A DNA stretch of 24,450 bases from RGIG990 sp045589455 (lineage in GTDB: Bacteria > Verrucomicrobiota > Kiritimatiellia > RFP12 > UBA3636): contig JAZNPC010000071.1 of assembly GCA_045589455.1 (NCBI GenBank), positions 1 through 24,450 on the forward strand. The letters run 5' to 3'. Below, one piece after another: positions 1-8,043 of the stretch. Position 1 is the stretch's first letter, and the number at the start of each line of letters is the position of its first letter. The translations under genes and the position numbers were made by a program. The notes below the pieces were generated by a model. It saw nothing but the letters and a program-made list of their open reading frames with translations. It made no database searches and was not told the DNA's origin.

Positions 1-134
1 ACGATTATCCTAGACGAAAATTCGGAGGAAAATCTGCTAGACAAATGCTTAAAGAAGTATATGGAATTTACATCCCCCCTGCATCTACTGAAGATTGCTA
101 AAAGTGAAATAAAAATCGTGCATTTAATCTTGCA
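1..134 (+). mobile_element. Right end of an IS30-like insertion sequence (partial, cut by window start)
   Basis: This is the 3' end of an IS. It carries the last codons of a transposase and, at 113-134, the right terminal inverted repeat. Positions 15-134 align almost base for base with 16375-16495 of the internal deletion copy. The reverse complement of 113-134 matches the left terminus at 24080-24101 in 20 of 22 positions, including the core TAAATGCACGATTT and a 5'-TG...CA-3' boundary. Copies stay similar a few bases beyond the CA (through ACGCAA), so the true outer edge may lie up to about 10 bases further out. Family assignment rests on the transposase ends only. Confidence 0.72.
3..101 (+). 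CDS. Transposase C-terminus, IS30-like (partial at 5' end)
   Basis: The frame starting at base 3 reads DYPRRKFGGKSARQM, then KEVYGIYIPP and a TAA at 99-101; the rest of the gene lies outside the window. A Y/R-P-R-K-x-x-G-x-K-S/T tail is typical of the end of IS30-family DDE transposases, just after the catalytic core. The frame is supported by comparison with the copy at 16383-16461: many differences fall in third codon positions (GTA/GTG, ATC/ATT, ACT/ACA, TGC/TGT), as expected for a sequence once under protein-level selection. The catalytic DDE residues are not visible here, so the family name is moderate confidence. Confidence 0.6.
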   Translation, partial: DYPRRKFGGKSARQMLKEVYGIYIPPASTEDC

Positions 135-469
135 TTTTACGCAAAAAGTTAGAGATTTATATTAAAAGCATTTAGCATTGAGTGAAGCATGCCGTTACAA
201 GAGACATCTCCTACCCAAATTTCAGACGCATGCCGCAGGACATATTCATTGCACCAAAAATTGATTTATTTTGGTTAACTTGGATGGTTATAAAAAAATA
301 TCCATTTTTTGTAATTGATATTTTTATTACGCAATGATTTGCAAAAATTTGTATGCTCCATGCAATATGCTCCTCTCTCTATGTGATTAAAATTCAAAAC
401 TAATTTTCTTGTGACAATTTTATTTTTCCACAAACAAAAATTCCATGCAAGTATTTTCCTACAAAAACA
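135..469. other. Gene-free spacer between IS end and glycosidase terminator
   Basis: AT-rich sequence with no credible reading frame on either strand. The only local pattern I see is the octamer GCATGCCG occurring twice (187-194 and 229-236), which is too short to interpret. No tRNA or promoter stands out. Confidence 0.5.
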
Positions 470-497
470 AAAAAGGCGCCCCGAAGGACGCCTTTTT
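470..497 (-). terminator. Intrinsic terminator of the large glycosidase gene
   Basis: On the minus strand a 12-bp stem (AAAAAGGCGTCC / GGGCGCCTTTTT, one G-U pair) closes a UUCG tetraloop and is followed by a T-rich tract. It lies 22 bases after the stop codon at 520. The one non-Watson-Crick position is G-U on the minus strand but A-C on the plus strand, which fixes the direction. Confidence 0.88.
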
Positions 498-519
498 GTT
501 TATGGGTTAGTATTGGATA

Positions 520-3500
520 TTAGTTACCAAACTTAACCTTACCCCAAGCCCAAGGAGAAACAACTAGGTTATCTGCCTTACTGCCTGGCCAGTAGAACTC
601 GCGCTGACGCTTATGACCCTGAACAGCCATTGTGAAGCTTACGCCTGCCATTGTACCTGGCTTTGGATTGAAGCCATATAGGTGCTGAGCAGGAATGAAT
701 GCCTCCATGATGTAGCCATCCTTTGTCTTCTTAACAACGCTCTTAACCTCAGGAATGTCATAGATTGACTCTTGACCTTCTGCACGGCCCCAGATACCTG
801 CGTATGCACGGTTCTCGTCTGCTAGAGGGCAGAACCAGAACTGGTGGTGGTTCTTTGTCCACTTCTCACCAACCTCAAATGTTGCTGAAGAATTGAACAT
901 GAACTCAAGGCAGTCTGTTGCACGCCAGAATGAGCGTGGGTCTGCGCAGAAGCACTGGCTGTCTGCTACGTCGAATGCTAGGTATAGGCCATCCTTAGAG
1001 TAAGCCATGTATACACGAGAATTCTCGTTATCACCTAGAGGGCCAACCATCCATGTTGGTAGCTGATTATTAGCATCCCATTCTCTTAGGTCACCGTCAA
1101 TCTTAACATTATTCTTAGAATTCATTGTCCAGTCACGCTGTACGATAGGAGCTCTATCTAGTAGGCGACCATCCTCGCTCTCAATGCGGATGTAAGGAGC
1201 ATTCTCCTTGTCATCAGCACGTACAGAAGTTGATCTCTTAAGAACATAGTTAATTGTAACCTTCTCATTTGGTTCAGCTGTGTACTGAGTTATTGCTGGT
1301 TCTACAACCCAACCCTCAGGAACCTGAGCCTTTAGGATATGAGTCTGCTTATACTTTGACTGGTTAACACACTCAATGTAGAACTTACCATCAAACTGTA
1401 CAGAGTAGCTCTTTGCATAAACCTCTGGGATTACGTCTAGCTCAACAGTCATAACCTTTTCAACACCTGTTGCCTTGCACTTACCAACAACTGTAAATGT
1501 ATGGCTGCTACGTGGTAGAGTCTGAGGAGTTGTTACATTGATTCCATCAGCAACCTTCTCCTGCTTCCAATCTGCTGGGCAAGTGATTGTGTAATCAACC
1601 TTATCCATGTTATCTAGCTTAAACTCGATAACCTCACCAGCAACATTTAGTAGGTAAGAATCAGATAGGATATCAATTGGAGTCTGCTTAATCCACTCAT
1701 GGTTCTTATCGAAACCGATGTACCAAGTTGGAGCAATGTCAAGCTTGCGCTTCTTCATAGGCTTGATTTCTGCACCATACATATCATAGTAACGTTCTGC
1801 CTTAGGATCATCAATAAATGTATCCTCGCCATCCTTATCTAGCTTGAATGCAGCAGCAACGATAGTGCCCTTAACATCAAAGATCTGAACGCGTGAATTT
1901 GGAGATGGGTTAGCATAACCAATGTACTTAACATTTGCTGGTAGGAAAGTACGCATTGCGGAGAATGCTGCAGATACTGGTTTTGGCTGGTGGAAGCGGT
2001 CATATAGACCACAGCCATCGAAGAACCAACGTGGATCTGGGGTATCGCTATCGAAGTACCAATACCAGAAGATCTTATCAACACCGCTAGCATATCCCTG
2101 CATATAACCGCGCTGGCAATATGCTGCCTGCTCCCACTCTGTTACGATCTGGCCAGCACGTGTATCCCAACCAAATTCTGTAATCCAAATCTGGCGCTGC
2201 TTGCCATCAGCACATGCAGCACGCTTCCAACGACGCCACTGGTCACGAGCATACTCCTGCTTAGCCTCACCTTGTCCTGTGTTAGCATTGTTCTTTGCTA
2301 GCTCTGGAGCATAGATACCGCAATAACGGTGACCATTACATACGTCAATATCATCAAATGCGCCACTTAGAACGCGCTCGCGAGTTGGCTCAACATAGAT
2401 ACCAGCTGCGCCCTGCTCTACTGCCCATACATCAGGATCTACACCATGAATAACCTTACCGAATGTATCGTGGTAAAGATCATAGTTTTCTGGGTCATTA
2501 AACATTAGAGTATCTTTTTCGTTATCAAGCTCCCAAGCAACGATTTCTGGGAATGTAGCAACGATCAAAGACATATCGCGGCGCCACTTCTTTGTCATAG
2601 GAGCAATTGTCTGTCTACCTGTTGCCTGATCTGTTACAGCCTGTAGAGAGTGCATCAAGCAAGGAAGAGTCATTAGATCGTGGTCTAATGCAGACTTTAG
2701 AATTTTTGGATACCAAGGCCAGCCCTTATAGCCACCCTCGCCGCGAGCATTTACCATCCATGGGAATGTGTATGCATAGTCACGTACCCAAACCATACCG
2801 ATACGCTCCCAGAACTCATAACCGCAGAAAGTACCGCCATGTAGGTTCATAGCATAGATACTCCAACGCTTCTCTTCTTCTGTTAGCTTTGGTGGCTTAC
2901 GTGTGATAATGTAGCGAGCTGAGAATTCTTTTACCTCTGGGAAACCGATAGCCTTTAGCTTAACTGTGTAAGCACCTGGCTCTGTGAATGGAAGAGGAGC
3001 TGTGATTGATGCACTATCAAAGCACTTTAGCTCAGGTATCTCTAGAACGCGCTCTTCTCCTGTAGAAGAGACAACCTTAGCATCAAACTTAACAGTCTTC
3101 TCTTCACCAATCCAGCTACCTGCAGCAATTGTAACCTCTGGCTTCTCAATGCCATAGAAGAAGTTATTACCAATTGCAGGGAATGAAAGCTGTACATTGT
3201 AAGGACGCTTGCTTGGAGCAACATCACCCATGTCTGTGTATAGACGTAGGTCAAACAAATCTAGAACAACTGAAACAGCATTTGGATTATTTCTATCACC
3301 CCAGTTATTCTGGGCGATTGATTCAAAACGAATAGGATAAGCAATAGGAACCATCTTACCGTCTTTATTCTTTACTGTTTCTGGGAACTCCCATTCATGT
3401 AGCTTCCAACCCTCGCCTGGCTTTACACCAAACCAACGCTCAAAGCTGTTTGTATTAGCATCAACAAACTTAAAGTTTAAAGCATCAACCTTTGGATTTA

Positions 3501-3876
3501 CAGAAGCATCTGTAGCATTACGCATCCAAACAGATATCTTAACTGGTTTACCTGGAAGCACATTATTCTTTAAAGAAGCACTCCAACCACCGAAGGTTCT
3601 TACAGGATAGTGAACAGAAGTACGAAGTGTCTTTGCACCTGTTTTTGGAGCATCTGGACTTGTTGGATGATCGTCGATAGTTGAAACTTCACCACCAACT
3701 GTAATCCACTGACCAACTACCCACTCGTTTGCTGAAGGATCACCAATATCCTTAGAAACGACATCTGAATTTATTGTTGAAGCCTGCATTGCAACATCTT
3801 GAGACATTGCTGCTTGAACAACAATAGATAGGCAAGCTACTAAGCATAGCTTTGTCATATTTATTATTTTTGTCAT
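520..3876 (-). CDS. Secreted multidomain glycoside hydrolase (clan GH-A-like barrel with C-terminal CBM9-like domain)
   Basis: An 1118-residue exported protein, probably a polysaccharide-degrading enzyme. Residues 1-25 form a signal peptide (KLCLVACLSIVVQAA hydrophobic core). Residues about 45-215 look like a beta-sandwich carbohydrate-binding domain, 225-325 like an Ig-type linker domain, and about 335-690 like a TIM barrel. Putative acid/base is Glu453 in ELDNEKD and putative nucleophile is Glu567 in WITEFGW, the usual strand 4 and strand 7 positions of clan GH-A. Two more beta domains follow, then a CBM9/DOMON-like domain from about 940 (KIDGDLREWD) to the end. The start at 3876 has an AGGG eight bases upstream; an in-frame ATG six codons later lacks one. 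It is monocistronic, with its own terminator. I cannot assign the exact GH family or substrate. Confidence 0.8.
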   Translation of the reverse strand: MTKIINMTKLCLVACLSIVVQAAMSQDVAMQASTINSDVVSKDIGDPSANEWVVGQWITVGGEVSTIDDHPTSPDAPKTGAKTLRTSVHYPVRTFGGWSASLKNNVLPGKPVKISVWMRNATDASVNPKVDALNFKFVDANTNSFERWFGVKPGEGWKLHEWEFPETVKNKDGKMVPIAYPIRFESIAQNNWGDRNNPNAVSVVLDLFDLRLYTDMGDVAPSKRPYNVQLSFPAIGNNFFYGIEKPEVTIAAGSWIGEEKTVKFDAKVVSSTGEERVLEIPELKCFDSASITAPLPFTEPGAYTVKLKAIGFPEVKEFSARYIITRKPPKLTEEEKRWSIYAMNLHGGTFCGYEFWERIGMVWVRDYAYTFPWMVNARGEGGYKGWPWYPKILKSALDHDLMTLPCLMHSLQAVTDQATGRQTIAPMTKKWRRDMSLIVATFPEIVAWELDNEKDTLMFNDPENYDLYHDTFGKVIHGVDPDVWAVEQGAAGIYVEPTRERVLSGAFDDIDVCNGHRYCGIYAPELAKNNANTGQGEAKQEYARDQWRRWKRAACADGKQRQIWITEFGWDTRAGQIVTEWEQAAYCQRGYMQGYASGVDKIFWYWYFDSDTPDPRWFFDGCGLYDRFHQPKPVSAAFSAMRTFLPANVKYIGYANPSPNSRVQIFDVKGTIVAAAFKLDKDGEDTFIDDPKAERYYDMYGAEIKPMKKRKLDIAPTWYIGFDKNHEWIKQTPIDILSDSYLLNVAGEVIEFKLDNMDKVDYTITCPADWKQEKVADGINVTTPQTLPRSSHTFTVVGKCKATGVEKVMTVELDVIPEVYAKSYSVQFDGKFYIECVNQSKYKQTHILKAQVPEGWVVEPAITQYTAEPNEKVTINYVLKRSTSVRADDKENAPYIRIESEDGRLLDRAPIVQRDWTMNSKNNVKIDGDLREWDANNQLPTWMVGPLGDNENSRVYMAYSKDGLYLAFDVADSQCFCADPRSFWRATDCLEFMFNSSATFEVGEKWTKNHHQFWFCPLADENRAYAGIWGRAEGQESIYDIPEVKSVVKKTKDGYIMEAFIPAQHLYGFNPKPGTMAGVSFTMAVQGHKRQREFYWPGSKADNLVVSPWAWGKVKFGN

Positions 3877-3904
3877 AAGTTTTACCCTATTGTGATTTTT
3901 TTAA

Positions 3905-3922
3905 AAACAAAACCTTTTGTTT
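3905..3922. promoter_or_regulatory. 18-bp perfect palindrome in the leader of the glycosidase gene
   Basis: AAACAAAA-CC-TTTTGTTT is a perfect 8-2-8 dyad lying between the extended -10 at 3935-3940 and the start codon at 3876. Its place just downstream of the promoter would suit an operator, but the protein that binds it is unknown. Confidence 0.4.
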
Positions 3923-3934
3923 CAATTGTGAAAA

Positions 3935-3943
3935 ATTATAGCA
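3935..3943 (-). promoter_or_regulatory. Extended -10 promoter for the glycosidase gene
   Basis: The minus strand reads TGCTATAAT, a consensus extended -10 (TGnTATAAT), 59 bases upstream of the start codon. There is no good -35 at 17 bp (TGGTAA), as is usual for extended -10 promoters. Confidence 0.5.
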
Positions 3944-4274
3944 ATTTTCTTACCACCTTACCATAGGAAATTTAAAAAAGAAAAAACCAAACATTATAAG
4001 TGGTTGATAATAAGGTGTTTGCGTTGTCAAAAATTTTTATTTTTTTACAACCGTGAATATGTAATTTATGGTTTTTTTATAAAAACTGTATTATTATATA
4101 CACAATTTGTGTCTTTGATAATGCAGAAATGGAGGAAGCGATACGACAGACAACAATCAACAGCCAACAATAAACAAATAATGGTGATGCGCAGAGCGAG
4201 CGCTCGCTTGCGAGAAACTGTTGGCGCGCGCCTGTCGGAGCAGGCGCAAGCAAAACTCTTAAACCGATTCTAAA
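3944..4274. other. Intergenic region with GC-rich palindromes next to the Nudix gene end
   Basis: AT-rich up to about 4130, then abruptly GC-rich to 4274. The GC-rich part contains the 14-bp palindrome AGCGAGCGCTCGCT (4196-4209) and a hairpin GCGCCTG-TCGGAG-CAGGCGC (about 4228-4247). No T-tract follows on the minus strand, so this is not a standard terminator for the Nudix gene. An open frame at 4004-4273 (+) has no convincing protein character and I do not call it a gene. Confidence 0.5.
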
Positions 4275-4760
4275 CTATAGGCGTGTGACAGTCCAGCCTG
4301 ATGGGTGCTCTCCATCATATGGCATATAGCCATGGAATTGACGTGGGTCTCCATCAAACACGAGCGGAATAAAGAAGGAATCTCCCTCCCACATAGGAAG
4401 GGTTGGGATATCAGATATCTTTACCCAAGAAAGTGTTCCTTCTTCATTTTCGGTAAATGGCTCACCCTCCCAACCATCAATTAGAAAGATAAAGCCAAGC
4501 CATGGGCGCTGACTAGGGCCAAAGTTTGGCCAGGAGACTGTGCCACGAAGCTGCATAGAGGTTACTATGAGGCCACTTTCCTCTTTAATCTCACGTATCA
4601 TACCATCGGCCACATTTTCATTGGACTCTAGCTTGCCACCTAAGCCATTGTATTTACCCAAATTCTCATCGGAATCACGAAAGGTTCGGTGAACCATAAG
4701 AACAGAGCTCTTATCCTTTGAAAGAATAAACCCAAGTGTGGCGGCAATTGGTTGATACAT
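4275..4760 (-). CDS. Nudix hydrolase (MutT-like)
   Basis: A 161-residue pyrophosphohydrolase of nucleoside-diphosphate-X compounds. The full Nudix box G(x5)E(x7)REUxEExGU is present: Gly42, Glu48, then R56-E57-I-K-E60-E61-S-G63-L, the Mg2+-binding helix. Length is normal for a single-domain MutT-type protein, and the resemblance to 8-oxo-dGTP or dihydroneopterin-triphosphate hydrolases is general only. It is the last gene of a tight operon with folE upstream (18-base gap), with AAGG six bases before its ATG. The pairing with GTP cyclohydrolase makes a folate-pathway role (removal of pyrophosphate from dihydroneopterin triphosphate) attractive, but sequence alone does not separate this from oxidised-nucleotide sanitising. 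Confidence 0.88.
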   Translation of the reverse strand: MYQPIAATLGFILSKDKSSVLMVHRTFRDSDENLGKYNGLGGKLESNENVADGMIREIKEESGLIVTSMQLRGTVSWPNFGPSQRPWLGFIFLIDGWEGEPFTENEEGTLSWVKISDIPTLPMWEGDSFFIPLVFDGDPRQFHGYMPYDGEHPSGWTVTRL

Positions 4761-4778
4761 AATATACCTTAATATATA

Positions 4779-5336
4779 TTAGCGCTGAACAAGCGACATA
4801 AATTCTGCGCGTGTAGATGGATTTGAACGGAAGCTACCTAGCACAGAAGATGTGGTCATAATTGAGTTTTGCTTCTCAACACCGCGCATCATCATGCAGA
4901 GGTGTCTGCACTCCATAACAACACCAACGCCCTCGGCATCAATGGAGTTCTTTATTGCCTGAGCAATATCGCAGGTTAGGCGCTCTTGAATCTGAAGGCG
5001 GCGAGCATAGCAATCAACAATGCGAGCGAGCTTACTTACGCCAAGTACTTTGCCTCTAGAGATATAGCCAATGTGGCAGCGTCCAAAGAAAGGCATCATA
5101 TGGTGCTCACAAAGACTATATACTTCTATATCGCGAACTATCACCATATTGTCCTGACCAGCCTCAAAAACGGCACCATTTATTACCTCTTCTGGTGTTT
5201 TACTATAGCCAGAGGTTAAGAATTCCATAGCCTTTGCAACTCGCTTGGGAGTATTAACTAAACCTTCGCGATTTACATCTTCTCCTAGCTCCTGAAGAAG
5301 CTCTTTAACTAAAAATTCTACGCGTTCTTTATTCAT
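4779..5336 (-). CDS. folE: GTP cyclohydrolase I
   Basis: Converts GTP to 7,8-dihydroneopterin triphosphate, the first step of folate (and other pterin or queuosine-type) synthesis; cytosolic homodecamer. The 185-residue protein is full length. Zinc ligands are visible as Cys76 and His79 in LCEHH and Cys147 in CRHLCMMMRG, with the same spacing as the E. coli enzyme. The family-typical NTPKRVAKA segment near residue 28 and EVYSLCEHHMMPF are present. It starts three bases after the stop of the upstream membrane permease gene, so the two are surely co-transcribed, and is followed by the Nudix gene. Confidence 0.96.
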   Translation of the reverse strand: MNKERVEFLVKELLQELGEDVNREGLVNTPKRVAKAMEFLTSGYSKTPEEVINGAVFEAGQDNMVIVRDIEVYSLCEHHMMPFFGRCHIGYISRGKVLGVSKLARIVDCYARRLQIQERLTCDIAQAIKNSIDAEGVGVVMECRHLCMMMRGVEKQNSIMTTSSVLGSFRSNPSTRAEFMSLVQR

Positions 5337-5339
5337 CTT

Positions 5340-6443
5340 TTATGTAAGCTTTCGATATAGTCTAATACCAATTAATAAAAATATAATATTAGGGAGCCAT
5401 GCTGCTAATGCAGGATGAACATATCCACTTTGTCCCAAAAATTTTAGAACAAGCACAAGTACATTAAATGCAAAGAACGATCCAACGGCAAATAATACAC
5501 CCTTAAGCACACTTTGACGACCAGAGGTAATACCTGTTGGGATAGCAAAAAGTGTAATTACCACACAAGCCCAAGGGGCTGCTGTACAATACCAGATATC
5601 AAATTGTCTCTCTGGATCATCTGGATTTGTGGCATTCATGTAAACATATTTATCAGCAGCAGACATAAACTCCCAATTGTTCATTGCAACAAACATTTCA
5701 CGAGGTGTGTCCTTTAATTGATATTGTGGCACCCATTCTGGAACATTTAATGTGACATTTGGTGTTAATAGTTCTGAACCATCAAAGTCAAACTCCAATT
5801 GCTGTGGATAATGGAACCACCAAACACCATCTAAATATCTTGCTTCATCGGTTCGAATTCCCCAGTGTTTTTTTTGTCCCGTTTCATCCTCATAGCTACC
5901 ACGAACATCAAGTGCTCCTGGATTTTTTAGGGTCTCAGCACTAGAAACGTTTACATTATAAAAATACCAATCATTTTGTCCTTGAGAGCTTCTGTAGGCA
6001 AGGTTTTGTCGATAATCAACATTTGGAGCACGAAAATCTGTTTTGTCAAAGCTGTCTGACCAACGACTTAATATTGGAACAACATATTCACTATTAAATA
6101 TTGTGCAACAACTCATAAACAATGCTACAGCAAAAAAAGGAACAGTTAATTTATGAAAGCTGATGCCGGAAGCACGCATAGCTGTTAGTTCGCTATGATG
6201 AGAAAGCTGCCACATTGTATATAGCGTTGCAAGCAAACATGATGCAGGGAAAAACCACGAAGAATATAGGGCTACAACGCCAATATAATATCTTGTTGCA
6301 AGAAGAAAACTTGTTTCCGAATCTATAAACTTAGATAGATTACCAAACAAATCAAAAATAATGAAAATAGAATTAAATACAAGAAGGCACACAATAAGTG
6401 GACCAATAAATGCCTTTAGAAGATACTTATTAACTAATTTCAT
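5340..6443 (-). CDS. LptF/LptG (YjgP/YjgQ) family lipopolysaccharide export permease
   Basis: Inner-membrane subunit of the LptB2FG transporter, which extracts LPS and passes it to the periplasmic bridge. The 367-residue protein has the family layout: an N-terminal NKYLLKAFIGP segment, three hydrophobic helices (about 10-32, 52-75, 98-118), a periplasmic beta-jellyroll region of about 150 residues, and three C-terminal helices (about 287-362). The motif ELTAMRASGIS after helix 2 is the hallmark coupling segment. I cannot tell LptF from LptG, and no second copy is in the window. It heads an operon with folE (three-base gap) and the Nudix gene. Its presence argues for a didermic, LPS-bearing cell. 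Confidence 0.88.
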   Translation of the reverse strand: MKLVNKYLLKAFIGPLIVCLLVFNSIFIIFDLFGNLSKFIDSETSFLLATRYYIGVVALYSSWFFPASCLLATLYTMWQLSHHSELTAMRASGISFHKLTVPFFAVALFMSCCTIFNSEYVVPILSRWSDSFDKTDFRAPNVDYRQNLAYRSSQGQNDWYFYNVNVSSAETLKNPGALDVRGSYEDETGQKKHWGIRTDEARYLDGVWWFHYPQQLEFDFDGSELLTPNVTLNVPEWVPQYQLKDTPREMFVAMNNWEFMSAADKYVYMNATNPDDPERQFDIWYCTAAPWACVVITLFAIPTGITSGRQSVLKGVLFAVGSFFAFNVLVLVLKFLGQSGYVHPALAAWLPNIIFLLIGIRLYRKLT

Positions 6444-6480
6444 TAAAAATCTTTTCTACGATTAGATTAAAAAGATTATT

Positions 6481-6525
6481 TATAGCTATGAGTTCTAGAA
6501 TATATGGCTAGAACCCATAGCTATA
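6481..6525 (-). terminator. 17-bp stem hairpin after the sugar isomerase gene
   Basis: The stem pairs 6481-6497 with 6509-6525 around an 11-base loop. The one position that is A-C on the plus strand becomes G-U on the minus strand, so the stem is built for minus-strand RNA. A T5 run occurs several bases further downstream, so it may terminate the isomerase transcript or act as a processing/stability hairpin before the lptF/G-type gene. Confidence 0.6.
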
Positions 6526-6541
6526 TACATTATTTAATGGA

Positions 6542-7327
6542 TTATAGACCCATTGCCTTTAGGTTTTCGCGGCTAATAGCGTAGCTGATGAATGGGTTGT
6601 TTGTAATCTCCCATGTATCCTGCTCAACGATAAAGTCCTTTGTACCACCAGCCTTACATGCCTTGATAACATCTGGCCAATCAATAGAACCCTCGCCAAC
6701 AGCGCGGAAGGAAGGCTTACCATTAACGATACCCCAATCCTTGAAGTGAACCTGATCCATTCTGCCCTTCATCTTCTTTGCCCAATTTACTGGGTTGTAG
6801 CCACCACGTGCTACCCAACCGAAGTCAAGCTCAGACTGAAGTGCAGTTGTGCCCTCATAAAGCATATCTAGAATTGTGCTACCGCCCTTACCCTTCTTGA
6901 TTCCGAACTTCTCAAACTCAAAATCGTGGTTATGGTACTGCACAACAATGCCTTCTTTAGCAAAGCGCTTTGCATAGCCTTCGAATTCCTTATAAAGCTT
7001 CTTCCAAGCTGCTAGAGTTGTGTAATCCTTGCATGGTAGCCATGGAATTGCAACATAGCTAATACCAAGAGCCTTACACTCTGCCACAACGCCAGCCTCA
7101 TCCTCGCGAAAGCGCTGTAGACCAATGTGAGCACCAATTGGCTCTACGCCCGCATCATCGCACATCTTGCGAATATCTGCTGGTGGAATTGGACCAAAGC
7201 CAGAAATCTGAACATAGTCATAGCCCATCTTCTTAACTTTAGCAAGAGTTTTCTTAACATCCGCTGGTGTCTGAAGGTAATCGCGGAAACCAAACATCTG
7301 TGCTGCTACACGATATTTTTTTGCCAT
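6542..7327 (-). CDS. Sugar phosphate isomerase/epimerase, xylose-isomerase-like TIM barrel
   Basis: A 261-residue AP-endonuclease-2/IolE-like TIM-barrel protein; family members isomerise or epimerise sugars and inositol derivatives with a divalent metal. Candidate metal or substrate residues are His132 and His134 (YHNHDFEF), Glu166/Asp168 (SELDFGW), His194-Lys196-Asp197 (QVHFKDWG) and Glu235 (IVEQDTWE), placed on successive barrel strands as in the family. There is no signal peptide, so it is cytosolic. The ATG has TAGGAG upstream. It is separated from lptF/G by a strong hairpin and so is probably its own unit. Substrate unknown; only distantly like the epimerase at 10041. Confidence 0.88.
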   Translation of the reverse strand: MAKKYRVAAQMFGFRDYLQTPADVKKTLAKVKKMGYDYVQISGFGPIPPADIRKMCDDAGVEPIGAHIGLQRFREDEAGVVAECKALGISYVAIPWLPCKDYTTLAAWKKLYKEFEGYAKRFAKEGIVVQYHNHDFEFEKFGIKKGKGGSTILDMLYEGTTALQSELDFGWVARGGYNPVNWAKKMKGRMDQVHFKDWGIVNGKPSFRAVGEGSIDWPDVIKACKAGGTKDFIVEQDTWEITNNPFISYAISRENLKAMGL

Positions 7328-7436
7328 AATATAATCTCCTAGTATTTTTATCTAGATTTCGCCATACATAAGTGTACGACTATTAAATTTTATTTTCTTA
7401 TTAAAAAAAGACAAGAAAAACAATAATTGTGAACAT

Positions 7437-7464
7437 AAAAGAGCTACCCGGAGGCAGCCCTTTT
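7437..7464 (-). terminator. Intrinsic terminator of thrS-infC
   Basis: Minus-strand stem AAAAGGGCTGCC / GGTAGCTCTTTT (12 bp with two G-U pairs) around a TCCG loop, three bases after the infC stop. It ends the operon directly after infC. Confidence 0.85.
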
Positions 7465-7467
7465 ACT

Positions 7468-8037
7468 CTATTTTGCCTTTTGAGACTTAGGGCCGATCAA
7501 TGCATTGATTGCTCTACCTAGGAGCTTTGGCTCCTGCTCTATATTGGCAAATTCAGCTGCCTCACGGCAAACCCTAGCCATAACCTCTTCACCAAGCTCA
7601 CGGTGTGCATTCTCACGACCACGATACTGAAGGGTAAGCTTTACCTTATTTCCATCAGCAATAAAGGAACGAATGTTACGCATCTTAATTTGATAATCAT
7701 TCTCATCAACGTTTGCGTGGAACTTAATTTCCTTTGTTACTACCTTTACCTGATTCTTTTTAGCTAGCTTTTTACGCTGGCCTTCCTCATACTTGTATTT
7801 GCCATAATCCATAATACGACAAACTGGAGGATTAGCATTAGGGCTAACCTCAACCAAGTCCAAGTCATAATCTTGTGCACGGCGTAGTGCCTCGCGCAAG
7901 CTCATAACTCCAGCCTGAGAGCCATCTGGCAATAGGCAACGAACCTCTGGTGCACGTATCTTGTTGTTGATACGGGTAAAGGATGCAGAATTAGCATTAT
8001 TCTTAGGATTCTGCGGATTTTTATCTAGGGTACTGAT
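7468..8037 (-). CDS. infC: Translation initiation factor IF-3, AUC start codon
   Basis: IF-3 binds the 30S subunit, prevents premature 50S joining and proofreads the start codon-initiator tRNA match. The classical N-terminal domain (TRINNKIRAPEVRCL ... SLREALRRA ... DLDLVEVSPNANPPVCRIMDYGKYKYE), linker and C-terminal domain (KEIKFHANVDENDYQIKMRNI ... GRENAHRELGEEVM) are complete. I place the start at the ATC at 8037-8035: a perfect AAGGAGG lies six bases before it, giving fMet-STLDKNPQ and 189 residues. There is no ATG or GTG in that region, and the only conventional alternative, a TTG at 8061, would put the Shine-Dalgarno inside the gene. Non-canonical AUU/AUC starts are a known infC trait used for autoregulation. 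It follows thrS by about 20-40 bases. Confidence 0.93.
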   Translation of the reverse strand: MSTLDKNPQNPKNNANSASFTRINNKIRAPEVRCLLPDGSQAGVMSLREALRRAQDYDLDLVEVSPNANPPVCRIMDYGKYKYEEGQRKKLAKKNQVKVVTKEIKFHANVDENDYQIKMRNIRSFIADGNKVKLTLQYRGRENAHRELGEEVMARVCREAAEFANIEQEPKLLGRAINALIGPKSQKAK

Positions 8038-8043
8038 GACAAA

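Noticed and set aside
4004..4273. 89-codon open frame on the plus strand upstream of the Nudix gene end
   Set aside because: No ribosome site, no recognisable domain, composition changes abruptly halfway with the underlying DNA, and the end is made of the GC-rich palindromes.
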